From Marixanthomonas ophiurae (GTDB lineage Bacteria; Bacteroidota; Bacteroidia; Flavobacteriales; Flavobacteriaceae): a stretch of DNA of 64,000 nt. The stretch covers positions 1,054,001 to 1,118,000 of the forward strand of contig NZ_QVID01000001.1 in assembly GCF_003413745.1 (NCBI RefSeq). Reading direction: 5' to 3'. The position numbers were made by a program, and so were the translations under genes. This document shows positions 18,961-27,225 of this stretch, piece after piece. The first letter of the stretch is position 1. Every line of letters begins with the position of its first letter. The notes beneath the pieces were generated by a model. The model was not told the DNA's origin. It ran no database searches and was given only the letters and a program-made list of their open reading frames with translations.

Positions 18961-20013
18961 ATGATTAAAACAGATATATTGATAATCGGTGCAGGTCCTA
19001 CGGGGCTTTTTACCGTTTTTGAAGCCGGATTATTAAAACTGAAATGTCATTTAATTGACGCATTACCGCAACCTGGCGGTCAGTGTTCCGAAATTTACCC
19101 AAAAAAGCCTATTTACGATATACCCGCTTTTCCAGAAGTATTAGCTGGAGATTTGGTTGATAATTTGATGAAACAAATTGAACCGTTTCAACCGGGTTTC
19201 ACCTTAGGCGAAAGAGCACAAACGATAGACAAGCAAGATGATGGAAGTTTTATTGTTACCACCAATAAAGGAACAAAACACCATGCGCCAATTGTAGCTA
19301 TTGCAGGTGGATTGGGAAGTTTTGAGCCTCGTAAACCCCCTATCACGGGTATTTCAGAATACGAAGATAAAGGAGTGGAATACATTATACGTGACCCGGA
19401 AGTGTATCGAGACAAAAATGTTGTAATTGCCGGTGGAGGTGATTCTGCCTTAGACTGGAGTATTTTCTTAACCGATGTAGCCGCAAGTGTTACGCTAATT
19501 CACCGTCGGAATGAATTCCGTGGTGCGTTGGATAGTGTAGAAAAAGTACAAGAACTCAAAAACTTGGGTAAAATTGAATTAATTACCCCTGCTGAAGTAA
19601 TTGATGTCTACGGAAAAGAAACCATAGAAGGTGTTTCTATCAAGAGAGGTGCAGATGTATTTAACAGAGAATGCGATCATTTTATTCCATTGTTTGGATT
19701 GGCTCCAAAATTAGGGCCTATTGCAGATTGGGGACTAGAGATTGAAAAAAACGCCATTAAAGTTGACAATTCATTAGATTACCAAACTAACATTCCCGGA
19801 ATTTATGCCATTGGCGATGTAAACACCTATCCTGGAAAATTAAAATTAATTCTTTGTGGTTTTCACGAAGCAACATTAATGTGTCAAAGTGCCTATCATC
19901 GCATCTTTCCAGATAAGCGTTATGTTATGAAGTATACAACTGTAGGTGGTGTACAAGGATTTGACGGAAGCAAAAAACAGGCTCCTAAAGCTGTTGTTAA
20001 AGCGATAAATTAA
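18961..20013 (+). CDS. Ferredoxin--NADP reductase, thioredoxin-reductase type
   Basis: A 350-residue flavoprotein with FAD-binding DILIIGAGPTGLFTVFEAG at the N terminus, NADP-binding VVIAGGGDSALDWSI in the middle, and YAIGDVNTYPGKLKLI near the C terminus. The redox CxxC of true thioredoxin reductases is absent, as in the YumC-type reductases that move electrons between NADPH and ferredoxin. A 2Fe-2S ferredoxin gene 60 bp downstream is the likely partner. Confidence 0.88.
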   Translation: MIKTDILIIGAGPTGLFTVFEAGLLKLKCHLIDALPQPGGQCSEIYPKKPIYDIPAFPEVLAGDLVDNLMKQIEPFQPGFTLGERAQTIDKQDDGSFIVTTNKGTKHHAPIVAIAGGLGSFEPRKPPITGISEYEDKGVEYIIRDPEVYRDKNVVIAGGGDSALDWSIFLTDVAASVTLIHRRNEFRGALDSVEKVQELKNLGKIELITPAEVIDVYGKETIEGVSIKRGADVFNRECDHFIPLFGLAPKLGPIADWGLEIEKNAIKVDNSLDYQTNIPGIYAIGDVNTYPGKLKLILCGFHEATLMCQSAYHRIFPDKRYVMKYTTVGGVQGFDGSKKQAPKAVVKAIN

Positions 20014-20073
20014 ACTTATAAGATAGAAACCTCACAAACTTTCAAAATCTTGTGAGGTCTTTTGCGTAAAGAT

Positions 20074-20406
20074 ATGGCACAGGATATAAAAATAACCATA
20101 ATAGATAGGGAGGGTAAAAGCCATCAAATTGACGCTCCAACCGATATGAATATGAACCTTATGGAAGTGGTGCGCTCCTATGAGCTTGCTCCGGAAGGAA
20201 CCATTGGTGTCTGTGGTGGAATGGCGATGTGCGCTTCTTGTCAATGTTATGTTCAAAGTGACCACGAACTCCCTGAAATGAGCTACGACGAAGATTTAAT
20301 GCTTGCTGAAGCGTTTCACGTTAAAGATAACAGCCGATTGGGATGCCAAATACACATACACCCTGAAATGGATGGTTTGCAAGTGAAATTGGCTCCAGAG
20401 AGCTAA
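20074..20406 (+). CDS. 2Fe-2S ferredoxin, adrenodoxin type
   Basis: A 110-residue ferredoxin. Cys47, Cys53, Cys56 and Cys91 give the C-x5-C-x2-C ... C ligand pattern of vertebrate/bacterial adrenodoxin-like ferredoxins (GVCGGMAMCASC, RLGCQIHI). ATG at 20074 is preferred over an upstream TTG. It probably accepts electrons from the adjacent reductase; the final acceptor (monooxygenase, Fe-S assembly) is not visible. Confidence 0.92.
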   Translation: MAQDIKITIIDREGKSHQIDAPTDMNMNLMEVVRSYELAPEGTIGVCGGMAMCASCQCYVQSDHELPEMSYDEDLMLAEAFHVKDNSRLGCQIHIHPEMDGLQVKLAPES

Positions 20407-20412
20407 TTCCAG

Positions 20413-20574
20413 TCATCTCGACCGTAGGGAGAGATCGCATCCTAATTGTAACGTCCTACTTATCATTTCGACTGAAAGGAGAAATCACATCCTGTTATTC
20501 ACGCTTTACTTTTCAATTGTTATTTAGGATTAAGAAATTGTGTGATTCCTCGTTGTTCCTCCTTCGGAATGATA
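20413..20574 (+). repeat. Cluster of degenerate intergenic repeats
   Basis: Two 30-bp copies lie in tandem, 50 bp apart (20413-20442 and 20463-20492), sharing the core TCATyTCGAC followed by GGAGArATC and CATCC. A third copy in the opposite orientation (20540-20574) reads, on the minus strand, TATCATTCCGAAGGAGGA and then GAGGAATCACAC. The inverted copy can fold back on copy 2. No coding potential is seen. Confidence 0.65.
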
Positions 20575-20577
20575 ACT

Positions 20578-21285
20578 TTATTTTAAAATCTCAACTGCTT
20601 TCACAGACAATAGCTTCACAAACTGGTTATACGCTTCTTTTGAAGGATGCAAACCATCTGAAGCGACCAGAGTTTCATCCTCTAGCCCTTTTCTGGTAAT
20701 CGGAGTAATATTTACAAAAGCAGCAACACCTTCTTTTTCTGAAATGTTCTTTGCGTATGCATCATATTGACCTAATTCTTCTGAAATTTTAGATGGATTG
20801 TTCTTCGTTTGTCCAAAAGGTGTAAACGCATAATCCGGAATGGAAACTACAATCACATTGTCTTTATTACCGCCAGCAAACTGTATGGCTTTACTTAACA
20901 ATTCAGGAAATTCTTTTTCGTAAGTAGAAAAGGGTTGTCCTTGATATTGATTATTAACCCCAATTAATAAGGTAACAAGATCATATTTGTTTGAAGGTTT
21001 TTGTTGCGCTATAGCGTTTAATAAATCGGTGGTGGTCCAACCGGTTTTGGCAATGATTTTTAAATCGCCTTGCTCATTTAAACGCTGGTCAAGCTCTTTT
21101 TTTAACTGTTCAGGAAATCTGCAGGTATCACAAACACTTTCGCCAATGGTATAACTATCGCCAAGGGCCAAGTATTTATAATCTGAGGTTGAATCTTTAT
21201 CCTTAACGGTTCCTTTTTGTACGGAACAATTCAGAAATAAAAAGAAGCTTGAAAGTAACGTTAATATAGAAAAGGTCTTTATCAT
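20578..21285 (-). CDS. SGNH/GDSL-type esterase lipoprotein
   Basis: A 235-residue lipoprotein: hydrophobic leader with lipobox FLNCSV (Cys20), then block I ALGDSYTIGE with the catalytic serine, block III GVNNQYQ and a C-terminal DGLHPSKEAY block with the Asp-His pair. It should be an envelope-anchored esterase or lipase; acyl substrate unknown. Its stop lies directly beside the intergenic repeat cluster. Confidence 0.88.
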   Translation of the reverse strand: MIKTFSILTLLSSFFLFLNCSVQKGTVKDKDSTSDYKYLALGDSYTIGESVCDTCRFPEQLKKELDQRLNEQGDLKIIAKTGWTTTDLLNAIAQQKPSNKYDLVTLLIGVNNQYQGQPFSTYEKEFPELLSKAIQFAGGNKDNVIVVSIPDYAFTPFGQTKNNPSKISEELGQYDAYAKNISEKEGVAAFVNITPITRKGLEDETLVASDGLHPSKEAYNQFVKLLSVKAVEILK

Positions 21286-21310
21286 AGTATGTTATTTACG
21301 TGAAATTATT

Positions 21311-22207
21311 TTATTCGGTTTTGTAATCGATTAATTGTTGCGGTCCTTCCAGAAGAATACGAACGACTTTTAATGTACCGTCTTCGGTAGTGGAGATGTT
21401 CCATTTTACGAGTGAAATTTCGCCATTTTCTATTTCTAGCCCGGTAATGCTCCGTGGGTGCACGCAACTACCGTCGTTAAAATAGGCTATATCTCTAGGT
21501 TCAGGAAACCGGGGGCGATGGGTGTGACCCGTTATGGTAAAGATGTTGTCGTTATCAACAATCCACTTTTTGGTACGTCGTTCTACTTTTATGAGTTCTT
21601 TGTAATTACGTGCCGGACTCGTGGGGTCGCCAATACCAAAAACCTGCAAGGGCCGCCAAAGGGCACGTACTAAGAAACGATTGAATTTCCACCCGTGGTA
21701 ATTCATCCAATCGGCTTGGTGGCCGTGGAGCATAAAGATCTCCTGCTGTGTTTCTTCGTGTTTTAAAATCAATCCTTCGGTGAAGGTTATTTCAGGAAAA
21801 AGCGGGTCGTCTTTTCCCGTTACTTTATTAAAATAGCTGAAGAGATTTTTCTCGATATACTTTTCATTTTTATACACCATATCATGGTTGCCAATTAAAC
21901 GGTACAATTTGTTTTCCGCATAAAATTTCCGAAGTAATTCAAATACATTTTGGTGTGCTTCAAAAACAGATTGAAACGTAAGGTTTTCCCACAATTCATC
22001 GCCATCGCCCAATTCGCAATAGGTAAATCCTTCTTTATAATAATACTCTAAAGCGTGAAAGTAGATGTTCCGGTTGTTGGCAAACTCATCGGCAAAACTG
22101 TTGTCACCTCTGTGGCAATCGCTAAAAACGATAAATTTTGAATGGTCGTTAAAAGAAACACGCCGCGCATTCCTGTAGGCGTTCGTAATTCTTTTTTGTG
22201 AGGACAT
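21311..22207 (-). CDS. Calcineurin-like metallophosphoesterase
   Basis: A 298-residue protein showing the binuclear-metal motifs in order: FSDCHRGD (D30, H32), LGDGDELWE, LIGNHDM, LHGHQAD and TGHTHRPRF. No signal peptide is seen, so it is probably cytosolic. Phosphodiesterase activity is expected; the substrate is not evident and LpxH-like activity is not supported by context. It is followed after 25 bp by the co-directional esterase gene. Confidence 0.88.
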   Translation of the reverse strand: MSSQKRITNAYRNARRVSFNDHSKFIVFSDCHRGDNSFADEFANNRNIYFHALEYYYKEGFTYCELGDGDELWENLTFQSVFEAHQNVFELLRKFYAENKLYRLIGNHDMVYKNEKYIEKNLFSYFNKVTGKDDPLFPEITFTEGLILKHEETQQEIFMLHGHQADWMNYHGWKFNRFLVRALWRPLQVFGIGDPTSPARNYKELIKVERRTKKWIVDNDNIFTITGHTHRPRFPEPRDIAYFNDGSCVHPRSITGLEIENGEISLVKWNISTTEDGTLKVVRILLEGPQQLIDYKTE

Positions 22208-22247
22208 CGATGGTTTCTTTGTTTAAAGATACAACTTGCCTCGAGTG

Positions 22248-23021
22248 CTATGCAAGTTTGTCGTTTAAAATTTCAGAAAGTACGCCTTCCCATAACTGTT
22301 CTCTTGCTTGTAACGATTGCACGATGGTCCGTTCGGCTTCGCGCCATTTTTTACCGTCATCGCCACAAAGGTTCTTTACCATTTGCAGAGCCATAGGACC
22401 GTGTTCGTCTTCATCTAATTCAATGTGGCGGTCAAAATAGTATTTAAACTCCGTTAAATCTTCTTTCGGGAAGTTTTGTTGAATTCTTTTAATAATTTCT
22501 GAAAACATTTCCGGAATTAAATCCTCTCTGCCAAAAGTAAAAGCGGCCGCTATTTTATGAGGTTTGTTTTCTTCAATAACCGAGAATGTATAAGTTAAGG
22601 ATTTTTGTACAGCTTTGGGGACATCAGATTTTTCAATCGCTTCGGAAATAGAAGTGCTTTTTAAAAGTTTTAAAAAATCATTCATTGGAGTCGTATTCGC
22701 CTTTGCTTTTTTCATAGCATCGAGGTACATTTCAAAATGACTCTGACGTTCTCCTTTTAAGTTTATATCGGTTTCTTCAGCTAATACAATTTCATTGATT
22801 AAATACCGAGTTTCTGGTTCACCATTAGGTATCCACGGAACAGCTGTACACGTTAAGTTGTTTTGCAATGATTTAAGGAGCGACATAAAATCCCATACGG
22901 CAAACACGTGATATTCCATAAAGGTTTGCAGATGTTCTGGGGTTTTTATCTCACTATATAATGGATGCTGAAGCAGTGTGTCGCGATAAGGCTTTATTCT
23001 TTTGTTTATTTGGGCAATCAT
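22248..23021 (-). CDS. DUF3050 domain protein (heme-oxygenase-like fold)
   Basis: A 257-residue all-helical protein with conserved HPLYSEI, MEYHVFAVWDFMSLLK, ETRYLINEIVLAEE and YYFDRHIELDEDEHG, rich in paired His/Glu residues, as in the DUF3050 family related to heme-oxygenase/TenA-like iron enzymes. A metal cofactor is plausible from these motifs, but no activity is established for the family in my knowledge. A terminator separates it from the acyl-CoA dehydrogenase gene upstream. Confidence 0.82.
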   Translation of the reverse strand: MIAQINKRIKPYRDTLLQHPLYSEIKTPEHLQTFMEYHVFAVWDFMSLLKSLQNNLTCTAVPWIPNGEPETRYLINEIVLAEETDINLKGERQSHFEMYLDAMKKAKANTTPMNDFLKLLKSTSISEAIEKSDVPKAVQKSLTYTFSVIEENKPHKIAAAFTFGREDLIPEMFSEIIKRIQQNFPKEDLTEFKYYFDRHIELDEDEHGPMALQMVKNLCGDDGKKWREAERTIVQSLQAREQLWEGVLSEILNDKLA

Positions 23022-23039
23022 AGCTGTTTTTTAGCAAAA

Positions 23040-23073
23040 ATAAAAGGCTTCACCTTTATAGGGAAGCCTTTAT
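23040..23073 (-). terminator. Terminator of the acyl-CoA dehydrogenase gene
   Basis: Read leftward, ATAAAGGCTTC pairs with GAAGCCTTTTAT across a short loop and continues into T5. It lies 23 bp beyond the stop codon at 23096. Confidence 0.75.
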
Positions 23074-23095
23074 CAAAATTTTAATACCTAATTTT

Positions 23096-24274
23096 TTACT
23101 TAAATGCGTTTTCACCAGTAATATCCAATCCAGTAATTAATAGGTGAATATCGTGTGTTCCTTCATAAGTGATTACACTTTCTAAGTTCATCATGTGGCG
23201 CATAATGCTGTATTCTCCAGTGATGCCCATTCCGCCTAGCATTTGTCTAGCTTCGCGGGCAATTTTTATAGCCATATCTACATTATTTCGTTTTGCCATG
23301 GAAATTTGTGCAGAGGTAGCTTTTCCTTCATTTTTTAGTTGTCCAAGGCGTAAAGCTAATAGTTGTGCTTTTGTGATTTCAGTAATCATTTCAGCTAATT
23401 TTTTCTGCTGTAATTGAAATGCTGCAATAGGTTTTCCAAACTGCACACGTTCTTTTGCGTAGCGTAAAGCTGTATCGTAGCAGTCCATTGCCGCTCCAAT
23501 AACTCCCCAAGAAATTCCGTAACGAGCAGAATCTAGGCACCCTAATGGTGCGCCCAAGCCACTTTTGTTGGGTAATAAGTTTCCTTTAGGGACTTTTACG
23601 TCTTGAAATATTAACTCTCCAGTTGCACTAGCGCGTAAAGACCATTTGTTGTGTGTTTCTGGAGTAGTGAAACCTTCCATACCACGCTCCACAACCAAGC
23701 CGTGAATGCGTCCTTCTTCATTTTTTGCCCAAACAACAGCAACATCACAAAACGGAGAATTTGAAATCCATAACTTAGCTCCATTTAATAAATAGTGATC
23801 CCCTTTGTCTTTAAAGTTGGTCACCATCCCAGCTGGATTACTTCCGTGATCAGGCTCTGTCAATCCAAAAGAACCCATCCATTCACCAGTAGCTAATTTT
23901 GGCAGATATTTTTTGCGTTGTTCTTCATTACCATATTTCCAAATAGGATACATAACCAATGAAGATTGTACTGAAGCTGTAGAACGAACACCACTATCAC
24001 CACGTTCAATTTCTTGCATGATAAGTCCGTAGCTAATTTGGTCTAAACCTGCTCCGCCATATTCTTCAGGAATATAGGGGCCAAAAGCACCTATTTCAGC
24101 AAGTCCTGGAATAATAGATTTTGGAAATTTAGCGTCTTGAGCTGCTTCTTCAATTATTGGAGATACATCGCGTTTTACCCAATCGCGAGCAGCATCGCGT
24201 ATAAGCTTATGCTCTTCGGTTAATAAATCGTCGATATTATAATAATCTGGAGCTTCAAAAAGGTCTGGTTTCAT
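23096..24274 (-). CDS. Glutaryl-CoA-dehydrogenase-like acyl-CoA dehydrogenase
   Basis: A 392-residue FAD enzyme of the acyl-CoA dehydrogenase family with FGLTEPDHGSNPAGM (flavin binding), LWISNSPFCDVAVVWA, ERVQFGKPIAAFQLQQKKLA, and YEGTHDIHLLI near the C terminus, where the glutamate is the catalytic base. The last motif and overall length match glutaryl-CoA dehydrogenases, which convert glutaryl-CoA to crotonyl-CoA in lysine/tryptophan breakdown. Other medium-chain substrates cannot be excluded. It has its own terminator. Confidence 0.9.
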   Translation of the reverse strand: MKPDLFEAPDYYNIDDLLTEEHKLIRDAARDWVKRDVSPIIEEAAQDAKFPKSIIPGLAEIGAFGPYIPEEYGGAGLDQISYGLIMQEIERGDSGVRSTASVQSSLVMYPIWKYGNEEQRKKYLPKLATGEWMGSFGLTEPDHGSNPAGMVTNFKDKGDHYLLNGAKLWISNSPFCDVAVVWAKNEEGRIHGLVVERGMEGFTTPETHNKWSLRASATGELIFQDVKVPKGNLLPNKSGLGAPLGCLDSARYGISWGVIGAAMDCYDTALRYAKERVQFGKPIAAFQLQQKKLAEMITEITKAQLLALRLGQLKNEGKATSAQISMAKRNNVDMAIKIAREARQMLGGMGITGEYSIMRHMMNLESVITYEGTHDIHLLITGLDITGENAFK

Positions 24275-24324
24275 GGTTTCATATTTTTAAGGAATACAAA
24301 TGTAGAAATCACGACTTTAACCTC

Positions 24325-25056
24325 CTACATTTTCAAGTAAAAATCACGCACCAAGTTTTTATAAGCTTCAGTATAGTTGTGGCGACTGATTTCAATAACA
24401 AGATTTTCAATTTTAGGAGAAATTTCAGAAAATGAAAACTCTAAAAGGCTTCTTTTTTCTTCGGTAGTTTCTGTGCCGCGAACTCTGCAAATACGATTAA
24501 TAAAAAGCCCTTTGGCAAAAGCTAATTGAATAAAACGTTCTTCTTCTCTCTTTGGAATAATAATAGAAAAAATACCGCTCTCAGAAAGTAAAAGAGAAAC
24601 ACTAGTCACTAAATGTTCAAAGGGTAAGGCTTCGGTAAAACGTGCTGTATCTCGAGCAGCATTACCTGAGGTGTAGTCTTCAGAATGAAAAGGCGGATTA
24701 GAAACAATCAAATCGTACGTCTCGTCCACCATTTCTTCAGTAAATTCATTTAAATCTGCGTGATAGCAAAACAAACGATCGCCCCAAGGCGATGCTTCAA
24801 AGTTTTCAACACATTGTTCATATGCGTTTTCATCTATTTCAATAGCGTCTATAAGTTCTGCGGTGCTTCTTTGTGCGAGTTGTAAGGCGATTATTCCAGT
24901 TCCTGCACCAATGTCTAAAATAGAGGAGGGATTGTGTTGTAGTGAAGTCCAAGCACCTAACAATACGCCATCGGTGCCAATTTTCATTTCACAATGATCT
25001 TGCGCTACAGTAAATTGTTTAAAGTGGAAAGGTTTGTTCACGATTAGGTAATTCAA
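24325..25056 (-). CDS. trmN6: tRNA1(Val) (adenine(37)-N6)-methyltransferase
   Basis: A 243-residue SAM-dependent methyltransferase (YfiC/TrmN6 type): FKQFTVAQDHCEMKIGTDGV at the N terminus, SAM loop LDIGAGTGII (residues 47-56), and catalytic NPPF at residues 120-123, the motif of exocyclic-amine N6 methylation. It modifies A37 of tRNA1-Val. It lies downstream of rimM, separated by a repeat-bearing gap, so it may have its own promoter. Confidence 0.87.
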   Translation of the reverse strand: MNYLIVNKPFHFKQFTVAQDHCEMKIGTDGVLLGAWTSLQHNPSSILDIGAGTGIIALQLAQRSTAELIDAIEIDENAYEQCVENFEASPWGDRLFCYHADLNEFTEEMVDETYDLIVSNPPFHSEDYTSGNAARDTARFTEALPFEHLVTSVSLLLSESGIFSIIIPKREEERFIQLAFAKGLFINRICRVRGTETTEEKRSLLEFSFSEISPKIENLVIEISRHNYTEAYKNLVRDFYLKM

Positions 25057-25081
25057 ATTATTTTATAACAAAGATAAATGA

Positions 25082-25165
25082 TGTGGGTGGCTGAGTGATT
25101 CGAGTAACAAGAAGCGCGCTGCACTGAGCTTGCCAAGGTGTATCGAAGCCACGAATACGTTCATG
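25082..25165. repeat. Degenerate intergenic repeat remnant
   Basis: The gap between trmN6 and rimM contains GCACTGAGCTTGCCAAGGTG, followed by TATCGAAGCCACG, resembling a short repeat often scattered between flavobacterial genes (GCACTGAGCTTGTCGAAGTG, from memory). It has no coding potential. Only one degraded copy is visible here. Confidence 0.4.
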
Positions 25166-25170
25166 ACCTC

Positions 25171-25698
25171 CTATTCAAGATACAACTCAATCAATCCTTC
25201 CGGTGCGGTTATACGGATGTCTTTCTTTTCGCGGTCTACTTTTTCAATTAAATCGTCACTAACAGGAATTAAAACTTCTTTTCCGTCGTGGTCAATCTCA
25301 AACAAAGCTTGCGCAGTAGTGTCGTTTACACCAGTTATAGTCCCGACAGTACCAAAATTGGTATCGGTAACGGTAAAACCTACTACTTCGTGAAAGTAAA
25401 ATTTGTTGCCGCTAAGTTTAGGTAGCATATTTAAAGGTAGATACAATTCATCTCCCAATAAGTTAGTAGCATCGGTTTCGTTTTTCACGCCTTCAAATTG
25501 AATACGGAGTAAGGTAGATTTGTGTAAGGAAAGTGATTCAATAAAAAATGGAATCAAATTTTTGTTGTGTTCAACAAAAACCGATTCCATTTCCAGAAAT
25601 TGTTCAGGGTCGTCTGTATCTAGCTTTGCTAGCAGCTCCCCTTTAAAGCTGTATTTTTTAACGATTTTGCCTAAGTAGAAACAAGCTGACTTTTGCAT
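25171..25698 (-). CDS. rimM: Ribosome maturation factor RimM
   Basis: A 175-residue protein that helps assemble the 30S head by binding S19. N-terminal YLGKIVKKYSFKGELLAKLD is the RimM barrel and YFHEVVGFTV begins the PRC-like domain, ending DIRITAPEGLIELY. It lies 14 bp downstream of rpsP, the usual gene pair, but trmD and rplS do not follow. Confidence 0.93.
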   Translation of the reverse strand: MQKSACFYLGKIVKKYSFKGELLAKLDTDDPEQFLEMESVFVEHNKNLIPFFIESLSLHKSTLLRIQFEGVKNETDATNLLGDELYLPLNMLPKLSGNKFYFHEVVGFTVTDTNFGTVGTITGVNDTTAQALFEIDHDGKEVLIPVSDDLIEKVDREKKDIRITAPEGLIELYLE

Positions 25699-25712
25699 CG
25701 TTAGGCTACGCT

Positions 25713-26270
25713 TTATTCTTCTTCTTTTGCAGCATCATCAGTAGTAGGAGCCTCTTCGGCTGCCTTTGCTTCTGCTTCCGCTTTTGCCTTAGCCTCTTCT
25801 TCAGCTTTCGCTTCATCTTCAGCTGCTTTGGCTTCTGCAATACGTGCATCACTAACTGCTTTTTCAGCTGCTAAAGCTTCTGCTCTCGCTTTTTCTTCAG
25901 CTTCTGTTAGTTTTGAACGTTTCCCTTCAACTTTCTTAGCTTTTTCTTCTAACCAAGCGTTGAATTTTTCTTCGGCTTGTTCTTCGGTTAATGCACCCTT
26001 ACGAACACCTCCTGCAAGGTGGTTTTTAAGCAAAGCTCCTTTGTAAGAAAGAATAGCTTTTGCCGTATCGGTTGGTTGCGCCCCGTTTTGAAGCCAGTTT
26101 ACAGCACCGTCCACATCTAGTTCAATGTGAGCAGGGTTAACGTTAGGATTATAAACACCTAATTTTTCTAGGTATTTACCATCTCTTTTCACTCGGCTGT
26201 CTGCAGCCACGATCCAGTAAAAAGGTTTTCCTTTTTTACCGTGTCTCTGTAATCTAATTTTTAAAGGCAT
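25713..26270 (-). CDS. rpsP: 30S ribosomal protein S16 with long Ala/Glu/Lys tail
   Basis: Residues 1-80 are a standard S16 (MPLKIRLQRHGKKGKPFYWI, DSRVKRDGKYLEKLG). The total length of 185 is about twice that of E. coli S16: residues 100-185 form a highly charged, alanine-rich helix or coiled coil ending in acidic residues. Such tails are common in Bacteroidota S16 and probably extend on the ribosome surface. It leads the rpsP-rimM operon from a consensus promoter. Confidence 0.95.
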   Translation of the reverse strand: MPLKIRLQRHGKKGKPFYWIVAADSRVKRDGKYLEKLGVYNPNVNPAHIELDVDGAVNWLQNGAQPTDTAKAILSYKGALLKNHLAGGVRKGALTEEQAEEKFNAWLEEKAKKVEGKRSKLTEAEEKARAEALAAEKAVSDARIAEAKAAEDEAKAEEEAKAKAEAEAKAAEEAPTTDDAAKEEE

Positions 26271-26320
26271 ACTATAATTAATTTTTGAGGTTCCCGACCC
26301 CGGTTATAATTTTGAGTTTG

Positions 26321-26352
26321 CAAAGATACAGCATTTTTTGTTTGAAAGTCAA
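26321..26352 (-). promoter_or_regulatory. Promoter of rpsP-rimM
   Basis: Read leftward, TTGAC (26348-26352) is followed after about 19 bases by TATCTTTG (26321-26328), a full match to the Bacteroidota -7 consensus TAnnTTTG. The predicted transcript starts about 35-45 bases ahead of the rpsP ATG. Confidence 0.7.
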
Positions 26353-26603
26353 CCCAATATAACTTTTTCTTTCTTTTCTGAAATTTTATTAATCATCACC
26401 TTTTTTCTTCAGAATTAAAACAATAATCCTTCATTTTACCAGAAGCAACACAGTTCCACTGTTTATAAGGGTTAAACTCTGTTAAATTATTATAAGCTTA
26501 GGTTAATTGTTCGTCAAGAGGACTTTTATAAGTTATATTAATATTAGTTGAAGATTGATGAAGAAAGCAGCCAATCACGGACTGAATGTAAAATAAACTA
26601 ATT
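26353..26603. other. Non-coding gap between divergent rpsP and DUF2383 genes
   Basis: With the rpsP promoter this makes a 333-bp gap. It is AT-rich, has no open frame of note and no hairpin with a T-run. It must hold the promoter of the rightward four-helix-bundle gene, but no convincing -7/-33 pair could be assigned. Confidence 0.5.
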
Positions 26604-27053
26604 ATGAAGTACACAGAAGATATATCAAAAAGAGTAAACAACTTGTTAGAAAAGAATTATGACGCCGAAAAAGGATATAAAAAAGCCGCAGAAATTGTTG
26701 ATAACAATAAATTGAAGCAGTTTTTTAATGAACAAGCTCAAAATCGATACGATTTTGGACACCAACTTAAAAGTGAAATAGAAAATTTTGGTGAAACCCC
26801 TGATAAAGGTGGAAGTGCTAAAGGTTCTATGCACAGAACGTGGATGGATATTAAAAGTACATTTACATCAAACGATGAGCAAGCTATTTTAGAAGAAGTG
26901 AAAACTGGGGAAGAAGCTGCTATTGAAGAATACAATGAGGTTATTAACGATACGACTTTGCCTCCAACGACACAGAAAATTTTAACGCAACAACGCAATA
27001 ATGTGCAGACCACATTACAGAACGCAAAAAATTTCGAAGCAGTATTATCCTAA
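26604..27053 (+). CDS. PA2169-family four-helix-bundle protein (DUF2383)
   Basis: A 149-residue, fully helical cytosolic protein resembling the ferritin-like DUF2383/PA2169 family (NLLEKNYDAEKGYKKAAE, FFNEQAQNRYDFGHQL, EEAAIEEYNEVI). Regularly spaced Glu/His/Tyr residues recall ferritin-like bundles, though a metal site is not certain. Members are often stress-induced; no regulatory motif supports that here. It is monocistronic with a strong terminator. Confidence 0.83.
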   Translation: MKYTEDISKRVNNLLEKNYDAEKGYKKAAEIVDNNKLKQFFNEQAQNRYDFGHQLKSEIENFGETPDKGGSAKGSMHRTWMDIKSTFTSNDEQAILEEVKTGEEAAIEEYNEVINDTTLPPTTQKILTQQRNNVQTTLQNAKNFEAVLS

Positions 27054-27078
27054 GATAAAATGCTATGAGAAAGAAGAG

Positions 27079-27107
27079 AGACCGGTTATTTTTCCGGTCT
27101 TTTTTTA
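27079..27107 (+). terminator. Terminator of the DUF2383 gene
   Basis: AGACCGG (27079-27085) pairs with CCGGTCT (27094-27100), followed by seven T; it lies 26 bp beyond the stop. Confidence 0.85.
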
Positions 27108-27173
27108 TGTAAAAAGTTAACAACTCGTAGCAAGTTTCTTTCCTTAACTGTTGGTCTTTTTTTATTTTTACTT

Positions 27174-27211
27174 TTTTCAGAACGTATTCTGAAAACTTCT
27201 TATTTCTGAAA
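27174..27211 (+). promoter_or_regulatory. Palindrome upstream of dnaE
   Basis: A perfect 9-bp inverted repeat TTTTCAGAA / TTCTGAAAA (27174-27182, 27187-27195, spacer CGTA) is followed by a third half-site TTCTGAAA at 27204-27211, ending 15 bp before the dnaE ATG. There is no T-run, so it is not a plain terminator; it could be an operator. The half-site is also a frequent octamer elsewhere in the window. Confidence 0.45.
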
Positions 27212-27225
27212 CTAGACCGAGACCC

